The notes under the pieces were generated by a model. The model did no database searches. It was not told where the DNA came from and saw nothing but the letters and a program-made list of their open reading frames with translations. This document shows positions 44,751-57,700 of a DNA stretch of 64,000 nt, piece after piece; position 1 is the stretch's first letter, and the number at the start of each line of letters is the position of its first letter. Source of the stretch: Micromussa lordhowensis (taxonomy: Eukaryota > Cnidaria > Anthozoa > Scleractinia > Lobophylliidae); assembly GCA_964020085.1 (NCBI GenBank), contig OZ026607.1, positions 3,772,703-3,836,702 on the forward strand, given 5' to 3'. Made by a program: the position numbers and the translations under genes.

Positions 44751-47700
44751 ATGAGCTACAAAAAATTGAGAAACTCTTATCCTAAAGTGGAGGATTTCGA
44801 AGACATTCCGATCCAACTGCAAGACATGGGAGCTCCACGTGAGTATCAAAAAAAAGTAACGAAAAAAATAAACGATCACCCTTGATTTCGACTTATAATG
44901 TCGCTCGAGCGATGTAATAACAATTGGTTTATACTTTGGTTTATGCAGGCATGCTCAGGGATTTATGTTAAACCCTCCATGTACATGGGCAAAGAAATCG
45001 GGAGACTTTCTCCCGAATTTAATTTACCGCAAGGGACAAAGAAGTGAATTATGCAGAGACACGCTTCTGACTTCTTGAATCGAAATAAAAAAGATTTCTA
45101 CTTATTTTTTGTCAACTCACATCATATGACAGCTAATTCTATGAGCTTGGTCATGCTTGTCAAGTTATTGCTAGGCGACAATGCATTGACCCGGAAATGT
45201 GAAACTGGATATCTAAGCAAACATGTAGAAAATGTCTAAAAGAAAATGTCTAAAAGAAAAATGTTTTCAATAATCAGTTTCTATTTTTAGTGTTCGTTTT
45301 GTGAATGCCATGGAAAAAGACACAACCAGGTAGTTTTGATTCCACATGTGGACCCTAGACGGGCTGAATTGTTGTTCGTTTCGTAGGGGCAAGATAAACC
45401 TGCTTTCGTGACTTATGAACCAATTATTATTTAAAACTGCAAAACGCGAAGCTGGTTGCTTCTAAAATTTATACCAATGTTCTTGTTTTCGCCTACTGAC
45501 CACTGGTTAAAGTGGGAAATAAAATGAAAAAGAGCTAAAACTCAAACAGACTTTGCCCTCCCCCGACAGAATCACGACATTATTTTTTTTCCGAGAAACC
45601 GTACCTCGTGCCTATTGTACGAGGATCAACTTGAGTATCGGTCTGCGCATTTCGTTGCACAAAGGGATCGTTCAAACGTTCAATGAGTTACAAAAGGCTC
45701 ATAGACGATTCCAGAGGTGGAAGTCAGATAAGCTTAGAATTCGAAGAAGACGAGAAAGCTGCCCCTTTGCCCTCGGGAATACCTCTGCTTCAAATGGCGG
45801 AGAGCAATTTTGAAGGTGGACCTTCGCTCGTGACTAGCGGATCAAGTAAGCTTATGTGAGAAACTGTGTTGAGCTATTGTGGTTGCGATTGTTTTCAGTC
45901 GACTATAAGTGCTAATGGTGGTCTTTGCCATGAGACTACCATGAACGTCAAAACTGCTACAAATTCCCGAGGAAAATTTAATTTTGTTGCGCCAAATTTC
46001 CATGTGGCTATTTTGCAGTCTCGACATGCAAGGGGCAAGAAGTTAAGCTTATATCTTATATATAAGCAAGGTCTAATATATACGCTTACTACTAAAAGGG
46101 CGCATATACACTGTAATTATACTTTTTTACTTTTCGTTATTACTTAAAATCCCAGCCTAACATTCTTTTTCATCCTGATAGCTTTTATGTACCGGTTCAA
46201 AAACCTCAATAATGGCATGCTCAGTATCAACATCGCAGTAGAGAACACAGTTCACCGTCGCTTGCCATAAGGCCACAAATTCCGGAACTTTTGAAACAGG
46301 GGTAAAATGATACGGAAATTATACCTAAGTTTCCGGAAGAGCCGTAAATTATTAAATTTTGCGAATCGTGCGACCTCCGGGAGGGAAATCAATTATAGGA
46401 ACGGGAAGTCAATATCTGCTAAAAAGAATGGTATGGGTTTTCCCTGACGATGATGCAGGCAGGGTGCTAGCAAACCCAGTTCCAAGGAATTCCACACCAC
46501 TGAGCAACTACTAAATGTCAAATTTCCACCCCTTGCAGGTTCTCTCAGTCTTCCAAGGTGGTAGTCATGTCAAGTCCCCACCCTGGGAAGTGTCAAAATT
46601 TTAATTTAGCCAGTCCCCACTGTGGGGCTTTATAGCATTCAGCACATTGCCTTTTACGTAAGCCCATTTCATGTAAGCTGGTCCATTTGTAGGAGCCTGA
46701 AACGAACTGCCCCAATAAACAATGATTACTCCAGGCAATAGCTGCTACATGTAGCTAGCCGTCTGCTTGCTAGCTGTCAAATAACTAAACAAATGAAGCT
46801 TCCAATAGTTTTCTTTCCACTTTATAGTCAACATGGATTTCTTAGCAACAATTGCACCACCCGTGGTGAATCAACCCCGGGCCTTCACAGATGAAATGTT
46901 GGATCCCAGTTCCAGAGGTGTTATGACCTCACTAACCACCAATCATATGAGTGGCACAACTCTGCAGAGGACCTTGCGACATAGCGCCGATGAGCTCCAA
47001 CGTACTGTCCAAGGCCAGTTTGTTTCCCTAAAGGTGATAAGCTAGATAACAGTCAGATTGATGTTTCTTTCACAAATAACCTAAGTTCAACTCGAGGTTT
47101 TAGATACCACTTAAATTCTCTCTAAGAGAGGCATCTTCAGTAAAGTCTCATATACTACTCTTGTGAGCGATGACTTTAGGTTAAAAAGAGCGATGGTTTT
47201 CTCCAACTACCTCCCCCACCCTATCATTGCCAACAACTGGAGAGATCACAAAATTTTACAAGTAGTTTCACGGATAGTTCATTACTACGTTTGCATCATA
47301 ATTAGGCCAATTTTTCAGTTACAGACCCCTTGAAACGTCAGTCTCAACCATAAAAAGAAGAGATGCTTGTAAAATCAAGCTGAAGGATCATCTTGTGGGT
47401 CTAGTTAATATGTGTACAGAGGAAAAAGACCTCCCCCCCCAAAAAAAAAAACAAACAAAAACAAACAAACGAACAGCCAACACTAGAGACAGCCTGTCAA
47501 AATAAACGAGTTTGGCAGAGTTTGGCACAGTTTGGAAGAAAATTAATTTGCTCATTTACACTGTTTTATATAAAAAAATATTATTCACCTTCAGGGAAAT
47601 ATGAGTTACAAAGATCTCCTGGCTGGGCTTATCTATGAAGGTGAAATCTTCCAAGCCTTGAATCACTTCACATTTATGAACTACAAATATCTTCAGTTCT

Positions 47701-49858
47701 GTGATGAACATACCAAAACAGTGAACCAACGCAGTGGTGGCATTTGTCTTTTAACAAACAAGAGAATTCTTTTTTTGTCTTCACAACTTTCTCTTGGTGA
47801 GTTGGAATGTTTTGTTTTAAGTGATGCATGTGAATGAAACTTTTACATTTGTTAGTAATTTAAGTTGTCAATTTTGCATCTTGTACAATTATTGCATGGA
47901 TTTTAAAATGAAAGAAACTTGTCAAATAAAATCCAGACAGAATATTCAATGCAGGTAGTACTTAACTTTTTTAATCTTGGAAATTCCTGTAAGTGGCCAG
48001 GAAAGTGTCCAGTTAGACATGTCTTCTGTGAGAGGTTGTAGGAGGTGCAGGGGCCTGAGGAATTTAATGGGGTACATGTACATGTATGTCGGATCTCATC
48101 CGCAAGAGGACTAAAATACCTCTAGTTGCTTATGTTAATTTGGAAACCAGTATAAAATACAGCAGTATGGATCTGTATGTGAGAGGTTTAAAATAACACT
48201 TGTTTGTATGAAAATGTGGCTGGAGCCATGCCTAGTAATAGGAGATGCCCACTTATGGTAGTCTTCCATTAGCAGAGGTCCAACTGTGCCTAAGGGTGCT
48301 CTAGAAGTGTCCAGGTGTCACAGGCTTAAGAGCTGGCATCCAGGTTTTTGTGGTCAGGAACCTTTTAGTTCCTTGTAATTTTCCTTAGATCAGAGCCTTG
48401 ATTATGGTCAAATACTAAGCTGAATCTGTCAATGCTTGCAGGCACATCTTTAGAGCCATGGGGTGACCCTAAAAGGCTACCCGGAGGCTTTTCTCTTACA
48501 TCAACTTGTAATGACACCACCTATTACCTACCTATTCCACTGCGCTGTCTACGATCTGTAGAGATGAGTGGGAACACAGGTGTGCGTGGGGAAATATCAG
48601 TCCATGGCATCCCTCCATGTTGCTGTGGAATGTGTGGATTCTGTGGGGTACGAACGTACTTTAAGTTGTTTAAAGTCCTGAAGTCAACATACAGATTTGA
48701 GTGACATCCATGCATTTTTGTATCTGTGCAAGTTTCTATGAATTTTCGTTTGTTACAGTACCAATTGCACGAGAGAATTGGTTGAAAGAGGACAGAACAA
48801 TTTGTCTTTGAAGATCATAAAAGTTTGCAATTCTAATGGGCTACATTAGTTTATTATTCTCTAGAAAACTACAACACAGGCCAATACGTGCCTGTGCAAC
48901 CACCTTGGCATGAAATTATACTATAATGTAATATGTTTAACATTGGTGTGATGTCTAAACTTTACAGAACAAAATCAAATGTAGATGTTAGATGTAAATA
49001 GGCAAATGTGTGCAAAGGGCTACAACCCTGTTGTATAGCTTTTATGTGATTTTAGAGTGTGATGTACATGAAGTAATTATTAAACATGTATTTACATGTA
49101 CATTTAGTGGAACTAAACTTTAAGTGACAGTGACAAAGAATGGAGTATCTTCCTGTTGGTATCAAATGCACACCCACCCCTGTGTACAAGTCAAGAATAT
49201 ATAATCATTAATAAAAATAGGAACTCATTTCATAGGCAGTTTATATAACAATTATTCCATGAGCCTGAGTTGGATATGAAGTGATAAAATAACCAACGAG
49301 CGCGTAGCGTGAGTTGGTTATAATCACTTCATATCCAACAAGGGTGAATGGAATAATTGTTTTAGTACATGTAAATTCTCAAACCAGGTTTTGCCGCCAA
49401 TTTTTATTTCGGCCATTATAGAGGGCTGAAACTTTGTGCGGAAGATTTTTAAACTTGGCGCACTATTTTCCATATGACGTAAAACTCCAACTATTCGCTC
49501 ATGGTCGGAGTTTTTAAGCCAATCAAAAAGCTAGAAATGCAATAGTCGGAGCTGAGAATTTACTAAATATTATTAGTGTTAAAAATGGTGTATCTACAGA
49601 ACTCCAGGATTTTGTTCATTTTGCATTTTCCTTATATTTCAGTTAACCTGCTGTCCACATTCAGACATGCTGAAGCAGTGGAGGCCACAGCCCGTCAGCC
49701 GCGGTCAAGTACAAGAGATGAGAGTTACCCTGGGCATACTGATGCCGCCCTGGGAACACAAGATGTTTCTTAACATTCACATTGATCCCAGTGTGCCATT
49801 ACCTGTGACCAGAGACTTTGTGGCCCTGCTGCAAAAGAACGCTCCTGAACTGAGCTAA
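44751..49858 (+). CDS. Conserved-looking protein with PH/GRAM-like strand and Cys-rich patch
   Basis: Five coding exons: 44751-44838 (or alternative 45683-45845), 46828-47033, 47595-47796, 48442-48647, 49643-49858. All junctions are GT-AG and in phase, giving 305 residues (330 with the alternative first exon). I do not recognise the family. Exon 3 has GGICLLTNKRILFLSS (residues about 146-161), the pattern of a PH or GRAM-domain strand pair, which suggests lipid or membrane binding. Residues 225-238 are cysteine-rich (CCCGMCGFCGLTCC), possibly acylated or metal-binding. There is no signal peptide and no clear membrane span. The C terminus is hydrophilic and ends in Glu-Leu-Ser. Confidence 0.75.
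45683..45845 (+). CDS. Alternative first exon of the PH/GRAM-like gene
   Basis: Codes 54 residues plus one base from an ATG (MSYKRLIDDS...) to a GTAAGC donor, in the same phase as the 44751 exon (MSYKKLRNSY...). Both can join the acceptor at 46828. A stop in frame upstream rules out using it as an internal exon after the first. The two exons share only the MSYK[KR]L start and an acidic character, so they are alternative promoters' exons, either an old duplication or convergent. Confidence 0.6.
49248..49562. mobile_element. Hairpin-plus-TIR element, family B, copy 2
   Basis: The hairpin 49248-49360 uses the same ends as the 33249 copy (ACAATTATTCCATGAG and GGAATAATTGT). The tail is bounded by TAAATTCTCA and TGAGAATTTA. 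It lies in the last intron of the PH/GRAM-like gene. Confidence 0.75.
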
Positions 49859-51760
49859 ATTAGTGCAAGCTAGTGCTGTTTTAAGGCTGTAGCTTTGATA
49901 GAATGGCAATCTCTTCAATTCGTTGACTTGTTACCATAGTTTGGAAGTTTAGTGTTGTTCTGCAACTGTTAATTTGAAGAGTAACTCACTGTGGTTGTTT
50001 CATGGTAAAACAAATATGGCATGTAAGGTGCATGCATGTTTAATTATCAATGGTATTGTAAACTCGTTTGTCTGTTGTGGAAAGTGACAATTAAGTAAAT
50101 TACTTCACATAAGTTAAGCCACAAAATATTCACATTTTGTGATGTTTTACAGGAGACAAAACAAAACACGCACACAAACCCTTGAGAGTGTGCAGTACGG
50201 AGTGGAAATCATCTTTAAGTTAAAAATCTTTACATGTATGTGTTATGTAGTTTTATCTCCATTGAGTCGTGCCCAGCACATCCCTTAATTTCAATTTCCA
50301 ATTTGTAGAAATGTACAATAGTATTCATGCTGTTAGTGAGCAAATTAGTATCTCAAATAACCTTGCCACCTTAATTCTTTTATGTCGAGGAATCAGTCCG
50401 CTTGGTGTGGGAAACAGTTGTTGCATGAGGAATCAGTGTCAGACTTTCAGTGCACTTAGTGTGGAATAATTCAGTTTTGATTTTAAAATACAAATAATGA
50501 GAAGACATTGTAGGATTGTATGGTTTACCATTGCACCCGTCTGGCCATCAAGCAGAAAGCTTTTTTCATAAGGAAGTTCTGTTCAAAACGTCTTGCCCGC
50601 CTGTGAAAACCAGTTGCCCTCCTGCTAAAAACGTTAATGAAACCCCTGCATGATGGATTAGCTGTTGTCAGCATTATTGGTCTGCCTTTACAGTTATGTT
50701 GAGTTATGGAAAACCCTTGAAACGTGACAACCCTGGGATAAACTTCAATTCCTACCTCTGAAACTTTTGTGGTTAAAGAAGCAAGAAATCTAGTATAAAG
50801 TAACAATTTACATGTAATTTATACATGCACTTCTGTTGCTAGTGGTATCAGTAATATCTGATGGATAATGCATGACCAACATGTGACTTTGAATGATCTG
50901 TTTCTGTTGATAGACTATTAAATATATTCAGTTGTGATACAAAGTCATCTAAAATGGCTATTAAATTTGCATTTTTTCGGATTTAATTGCCTTTAGTTAC
51001 TGTCTTTTGAACATAAATGTGTGGGTTTATTAGTAGACACAAGGTGCATAATAAATGCAATGGAGGGTGTTCTTCTTAACTGGCACTCTATTATTCCATT
51101 ATTACTTTTCACTGAGATGTGATATAACAACAACAATACAGAGCTATTATAGCTTATGGGGCTGTGCAAAAAATGTTAATAGGATAAATTGAAAAATGCA
51201 AAAAGAGAAAAAGACATGAATAAAATATAACAAGATTGCAAAATTTGTGTGAATGCGTCTATTCTCACAAGTATCTGTCGTAAAATTTGTTCATATGTTT
51301 TTTTTCAATTTATTAGAAAACCATTGCCCTGTATTTGTTCTTGTTTGCTCTTCCTTTTTGAGAAAGACGTAACATATGCCAAAAAAAAAACAGTTTACCT
51401 GCGGCATCGTTTGGAGATCATTTAGAGAAACAAAAGAAATCTTGTTTTGCTAAACTATGAAAATAATTATATCAGGGAAACGTCACATTAGCTTCTAATT
51501 GATGGAGTGGATACAAAATATTACAGTCACTAATTAAAATAAATTATGTACTATATACTTTTAAATGATTGTGTAAATCCCTTAATTCAAACTGATTATT
51601 CTGATAGTAATTAAGTTTAAAGTTTATTGAAAAACTCTCCCAGTAAAAACAACTGAATTAACGAGTATGTTTTACGATCTTAAATACATCTAGAGTACAA
51701 TAATTCATAGGTATAACGATACTCGTGATGCTATCAATTGAGTCACGTAAAATATCAAGA
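49859..51760. other. 3' UTR and intergenic region, no gene seen
   Basis: Begins with the 3' UTR of the gene ending at 49858. Short ORFs on both strands lack any recognisable domain. AATAAA occurs near 51049 and 51223, but neither can be tied to a transcript. Confidence 0.4.
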
Positions 51761-51761
51761 G

Positions 51762-52210
51762 TCACATAAAATATTTAAGAGTAAAAAAGTTTTCTACTCT
51801 CTTAGTCCTACAGGCCTGCTTGTTCCGGAAAAGATCATGTTTCTGTGTTTTCTGCCTTAAGCGTTCGTTAGGCACATCCAAGAGTGGACTGGGGAGCAGA
51901 TGATGCAAAGGGTTGCTAGGGTCTTCATTTTCGCCATATATTTGTAGCACAAGTGTACTCGTCTATCATCTTTAACCTATCTAGATTACCTAATTGCAGT
52001 ACATGAGCGTAAGACTCTGCTTCGGGGTAAATTATGTTAAGCACCCTTTTTTGCACTCGCTCTATGGCTTAGGACAGATAGGCAGGAATGTTCTGCCAGA
52101 CCAGTATTGCATACTCCAAAACTGGCCGAACTGAGCCAAGATACATGTATATCCTCAACATGTTGGATTGGGACACCCTGGCTCTGCGCAGAACTCTAAG
52201 TGAATATAAC
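51762..52210 (-). mobile_element. LINE reverse transcriptase C-terminal remnant (CR1/L2-like)
   Basis: Read on the minus strand, broken frames give YLGSVRPVLEYAILVWQN, AIERVQKRVLNIIYP and then LRQKTQKHDLF..RTKR, the typical end of a non-LTR retrotransposon reverse transcriptase (thumb and C-terminal tail). Stops and frame changes show it is dead. The N-terminal catalytic part is absent. Confidence 0.75.
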
Positions 52211-52532
52211 TTCTAATCTATAATCGTATATAGCAGAATAGAATAACAGATTACATTGGAGGTTTCACTTATAATGTTATATAAACATAATATATTATAA
52301 TTTTCTACTACTAATATACTGTACAGTGTTGTATGTACTGGAAATTGTGTTGTGCCATTGTGTGCGAGTGATTTTGTTTCACTTTTGTTCTGCTTGCAAG
52401 AGGTTACTTTTTATTACTACTAACATTGCATTGTCTACTAGAAACTGATGTTACATGCAGGTGGGTGTTTAGTGGGTGTTTAGTGTCTTCATGTTTTTCT
52501 TAGTCTCCTTCGCAGCAATTTTTTGGGGGTGT

Positions 52533-52589
52533 CACGCAACGCTTCTCCCAAACAAAGGGCTGTTTATGGGAGAGAAGCGTTGCGTGAAG
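52533..52589. repeat. Hairpin with ACGCAACGCTTCTCCCA arms
   Basis: GTCACGCAACGCTTCTCCCA pairs with TGGGAGAGAAGCGTTGCGTG across a short loop. Likely a MITE fragment; the flank to 53440 shows nothing else. Confidence 0.6.
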
Positions 52590-53484
52590 ACCACATAAAC
52601 GGCTCTGAAAGAGACTGTTTTTCTTCCTGGGTTTGTAGGAAGTTTTAATGGAGCAGCATTCCTTTTAGGCATTTTTTTCGCTTGTTCTGATTTTGTTTTC
52701 TTGGTTTATTTGTTTGTTTGGGTTTTTGTTTGTTGTTTTGGAGGGGGCATAAGGGTAGGATCAGGAATTATTTCAAGAGAGGAAACTCATTAAATTTATA
52801 ATTATATTAATTATTAATTGCAATGCATATACATAATTTGTATTTAATGTACTTTGATTCAACAATTGGTCAGATGGTTAACAACAGTACCTGCAATCAA
52901 CTGATGTTACTAAACAAAGATGTCTTAAACATGTAGTACACACATCTAAGTTCTGTACAGCATATCTTTTTTTTTAACATTTTTTTTTAATTTCTTTGTA
53001 ATTTTTGTAAGGATACTAAATGGACATTTTTTTCTTAGAGCTTATTATTTAGGGTGCTTCATTGCACTTCACCTTTAGTTAAAGACATGCAGCATTGTAA
53101 TTTCAAAACCCACAAAGTCCCATGAAATACCTTAAAATATATCAATATGTGAAATAAATTAAATGACACCTACGTGTAATCTGGAATAAAATGAGATTTT
53201 ACTGTCACACCAGTGAAATATAGTTAATGGAGCGTGACGTGCATTGAGCCATTCATGGCAGCATCGCTTGGCAATTTTTGAAAATTATTAAAACTAATTG
53301 TTTCATTGCAAATGGATTACATATGTAATTAAGTGTTAGAGCTATCTCTAGATTATCTAGATAACATTAATTTCTGTAAATTTCAATTGACAATTTCTCA
53401 AAAATTTAATCATGCATTAAGCAGTAATACCATTTAGAAAACCGCCCTAAGAAAATATGCGTGCTGATTGATTAAAAATCGTGT

Positions 53485-54293
53485 TTCTGTTAAATGGGAA
53501 TTTTGATTATGAGCTCGAGATTTCACGCAATAGTTGATGAGTCGACTATCGCGCATAGAAATCGAGAGCGAAAAATCTAATTGTTTTAGTATAAATCTAC
53601 CAGTCTTTCAAAACTTTATCTAAATCCTCTTCACAGCACGAGCTGTTGACGTAATGATGGTGCGAGCAAAGATAATTACATTTTGATGATCAAAGTAAAC
53701 AACTTGTTTTCCTTTTCATGATATGTTGCGGTGTTTTCTAAAAGAAATAGAAAACATGCTCTTCATGCTTCTATCAAGTTTTAGTATAAATCTACTAGCG
53801 TTCTATCACGAAGGCCGTTCTCTGATTGGCTACACTACTCACTATCTATTCTGTGATAGATAGTGAGTAGCGTAACAATGTTCACTTGTTAACAAAATGA
53901 CGGCCGTTTCTTGGCGTTTTCGAAGTGTTGAGAAGAGGATTTAGATTAAGTTTTGAACTACTAGTAGATTTACATGTACATGTATACTAAAACAATTAGA
54001 TTATTCGCTCTCGATTTCTATCGCGCGACAGTTGACTCGGGCTGCGCCCTCGTCAACTATCACGCGATAGAAATCTCGAGCTCATAATCTAATTGTTAAA
54101 TAGAAACACTCGCGAAAGTTTGGGAGAACTCAAAAGGCTGTGTTTTAGCCATATGGTTGTTATACACAGCTAATACCATATTATTTTGTAAGCTTCAAAT
54201 CTACCGTATGTGGCCGTATTTTTCTTCATTTTTTTCTGGTAGAAATATATGTCGTTGTTCCCAAACTTCCACTCATGTTTCTACAACTCAATA
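53485..54293. mobile_element. Nested palindromes including hairpin-plus-TIR family D
   Basis: Three layers are visible. An older, mismatched hairpin spans 53500-53582 (GAGCTCGAGATTTC arms). An inverted repeat spans about 53583-53985 (GTTTTAGTATAAATCTAC at the left, ACTAGTAGATTTACATG at the right), with a small CACTATCTATTCTGTGATAG hairpin inside. The family D element spans 53991-54293: a hairpin from AACAATTAGATTATTCGCTC to AATCTAATTGTT, then a tail bounded by imperfect repeats of about 30 bases (CACTCGCGAAAGTTTGGGAG versus its complement near 54256-54290). Confidence 0.7.
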
Positions 54294-54388
54294 GAAACAT
54301 GCTACTTTTTTTTTGTAATAGCTGTATCCTGCAATAGCATTACACCATCTGATAGCAATTTTTAAAAATACTGGTAATTAATAACTAC

Positions 54389-54552
54389 TTATTAACCGAG
54401 TGTGAGGTCTTTACGGGAAAATCTCGGACGAGACCTTGCCGTATTGACCAAACGATAGTGAGGTCAATATGGCAAGGCCGAAGACCGAACGTTCGAGGTT
54501 AATAAGTTGTTTATTATATGGCTTTTTGCGTGGCTTTTGCAGTCATATAATA
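54389..54552. mobile_element. Hairpin-plus-TIR element, family A, copy 2 (short tail)
   Basis: The hairpin 54389-54507 (ACTTATTAACCGAG to TTCGAGGTTAATAAGT) is followed by a tail of about 41 bases bounded by TTTATTATATGG and TCATATAATAAA. The tail is an internally deleted version of the 14907-15336 element. Confidence 0.75.
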
Positions 54553-54707
54553 AAAATAATTACTGTATGTTTGTTTCATCACAATTGGATTACATGTAAG
54601 TACATGTACTAGTGTTAGAGCTCTCTCTAGACAACACTAAAGTAAAAATATGCTTTACGCTAAATGATTTTAAAGCACTATTTAAGACAGTAAATTTTAT
54701 ATACTTA

Positions 54708-57700
54708 TTAACCATCAAATGGGACAGCTGGAAACCCATGAGTGCCAAGGTTTTTGACTCTGAAAATGGAGCCTGCTAAAGGCTGTGCTTTCTTTTCCTC
54801 TGGAGACAGTCGCAAACTAAAATGAAAGGACATATTAATAAGACTTCGTGCAAAAACATGTAATAAGTTTACAGAGGCTGATTAAAGAGAGAATCAGGGG
54901 TGCAACCTGAATCTGGAGATAATCTCAAACTGCAATGAAAGGAGACCCACATATTAATTATTAATACAACTTTGTGGAAGACAATGTGATGAGTGTACAT
55001 GACTACATGTATATATCGTGATTCAAGAGAGAATCAGAGGTGTAATCTGAATCTGGAGATAATCTCAAACGGTAATAAACGGAGACCTATATATTGACTG
55101 TACAACTTTGTGCAAGACCATGTGATGAATGAACATGTGTGCCAAATTGGGAGATAATCAGGTGTAATCTGAATCTGGAGATAATCTCACAACCTTGTGA
55201 ATGGTCATGTGTTGATTGTACACTAAAATAGATTTTTTTGTAGTTTACATGTACATGTTGTTTACATTGCTTCCAGTGTTGCGATCTGAGTGACAGACAT
55301 TCTCTAAGACTTTTTTGTAATCCAATCTGTTGCTTGTTCGTTTCTGAATTTTCAGTAGCCACTGTCCACCTTCATCAGAGTGGCAATATCAAGTTCATTA
55401 CTGTACGCAATAATGATCAAAGATAAGAGCAATAACAAACTTTGATATTGCAACTCTGATGCAGATGGACAGAGGCCACTGAAAATTCAAAAAAGAAAAA
55501 ACAACAGATCAGATTACAAAAAAAGTCTTAAATACATGTACATTTACATTGTACTGTGCTATGCCTAGAGAATGCATTCATACACTGTGCAATTAGTACT
55601 GCATCAAATAATAATAATGCTTCAATGCAATTTTGTAATGGCAAAGAATAATTTTATCATGGGAAAATTCTGACGGAAAGGAGATGATAACATATAATTA
55701 GGCAAAAAATAGTTTTAAGCACAAATGTAATAATAACTATGCACATTCCACAGCAAAACGCCAAATAGTATGAATTTATAACTAACAAATTATAATATAC
55801 ATTGGTATTGTTCAATGCATGAATTGCATGCTTAAAATTTAAGAACGTTCTCTGCATGGTTAAAATAAATTTAAAATACAAGCTTTCAATAAAAATTACA
55901 AAAATTACAATGAGAACAAAACGATATTTGCAAAGAAATAAAATGCTAAATATGGGGTTCATAAAAGAATAGAATAATTATTGTCAGATATTGATGCTGA
56001 GTTATTGTCCAACTCGCTGGTGGTTTCAGAATGCCAGGATTCCAAAGTTTTCTTCACACAAAAATTTCCCTTGTCAATTACATGGGCATTATTCAAGTCA
56101 ATAGAGTGGCCATTCAACCGTGTACAAGTAGCAATGTTTGAACCTTTTTCAGGGTTTTTTTGTTCCTAATATGTTCTTTTTTTTCTTGTTTGTAAACATC
56201 TTGCAGTGCCACCTATTTAGTTCCATGGACAATTTAATCTTTACTGAGATAAAAACAAACGAGCTGAATTTTCTACCTTTCACTGGTAACAAATAGCTCA
56301 TCAAGGTTTGGACCACCCCAACAGCAGGACGTCACCTTAGCAACAGGCATATTTACTTCACCAATGACATCACCAGTGACTGGATTGAAACGAACAACCT
56401 ACATAATGAGGTTAAATCATCAGGTTTACTATTCGCTTCCATGCATGTACATAAGGGCAAGGGCACTAGTTAGCCATTAAGTACAAATAACGGTATTTCC
56501 TTCTGGAGAATTGGTCTTGTAGCATATTGCGACAACATATTTAATTATTAATTACATTTTGCAAGATTTTGACGCAAGATGCACTTGACTTACTTTCCAT
56601 CCATCATACATAGCAACCCAAAGCATTCCTTCTGCATCTATTGTCATCCCATCTGGAAACTAATTAAAATTTAAAGTGTGTTAATTACAAAATAGCTAGC
56701 ACACTATATAATTTTAAGTCATAATAAATTAACAATTCATTGTTAGGTTTATTGTTCATAAATGTGTTATGCCTGGCAGCAAATAAATATCAGGGCTGTC
56801 AACAAAGTCAGTAACCTGTAACACATGCTATGGCTGATCGATAGAGTGTAAATTACATGTTTGATGGTCCCTTGATGTAATGGGTGAACAACAACAACAA
56901 CATCTTTACTTCACCCTAGTGTTACAAAAACTAAGTAGAATTCATTTACAAATATGTAAGGGCGCTGGCTACATGTACCTAAAATAACTTAGGGGTTAAA
57001 AATGCCAGGCAGCCAGTTGAAAGAAAAGATACTTCACATGTTTTGGCCAGGGACAGGAAAAAGACAAACATAAACACACACACAAAGGAAGCTGAACTTA
57101 TACCTGTAGTTGCTTCAATTCACTAAAAAACTATTTGCAATTTTATTAATCATAATAATACATGTACACATGAAAAAATTACCCCATTCTGATCGGCTGA
57201 GAGCAGTGCAGTTCAAGTGTAACACCAGTGCAAAAAGTGTAACACCAGTGCAAATTACACGTCATCGTAATTCTGGATTATGATTGGCAGAAAGACAATG
57301 AGAAATTTTGTAGGCCAATGATATCATGTAAAGCAGTGACAAAAATTTTGCACAGGAAACTCTGAAAAAAGAGATCTCAATGCGAATGGCTTCAAGAAAC
57401 ATCTTCCGGCAATTTTTCTGCGCAATTTTTTCATGTTTGTATTATTATAAGTAATCATACGATTTTTCTCGTTCAGTTTGAAATTAATTTGCACTTGTGA
57501 GTTTTTCAAAAAGCTGAAATTGCACTCGACGAGGCGGCTCATGCAATTTCATCTTTTAGAAAAACTCCCTCGTGCAAATTAATTCCAAATTGAACTCAAA
57601 ACCGTATGATTACCTATACTAACAACCTACATTGTACACTGAGAGTAATAATATAAGGAATCAGTTCCACTGTTAACAAATCAGTTAAAAACGTTAAAAT

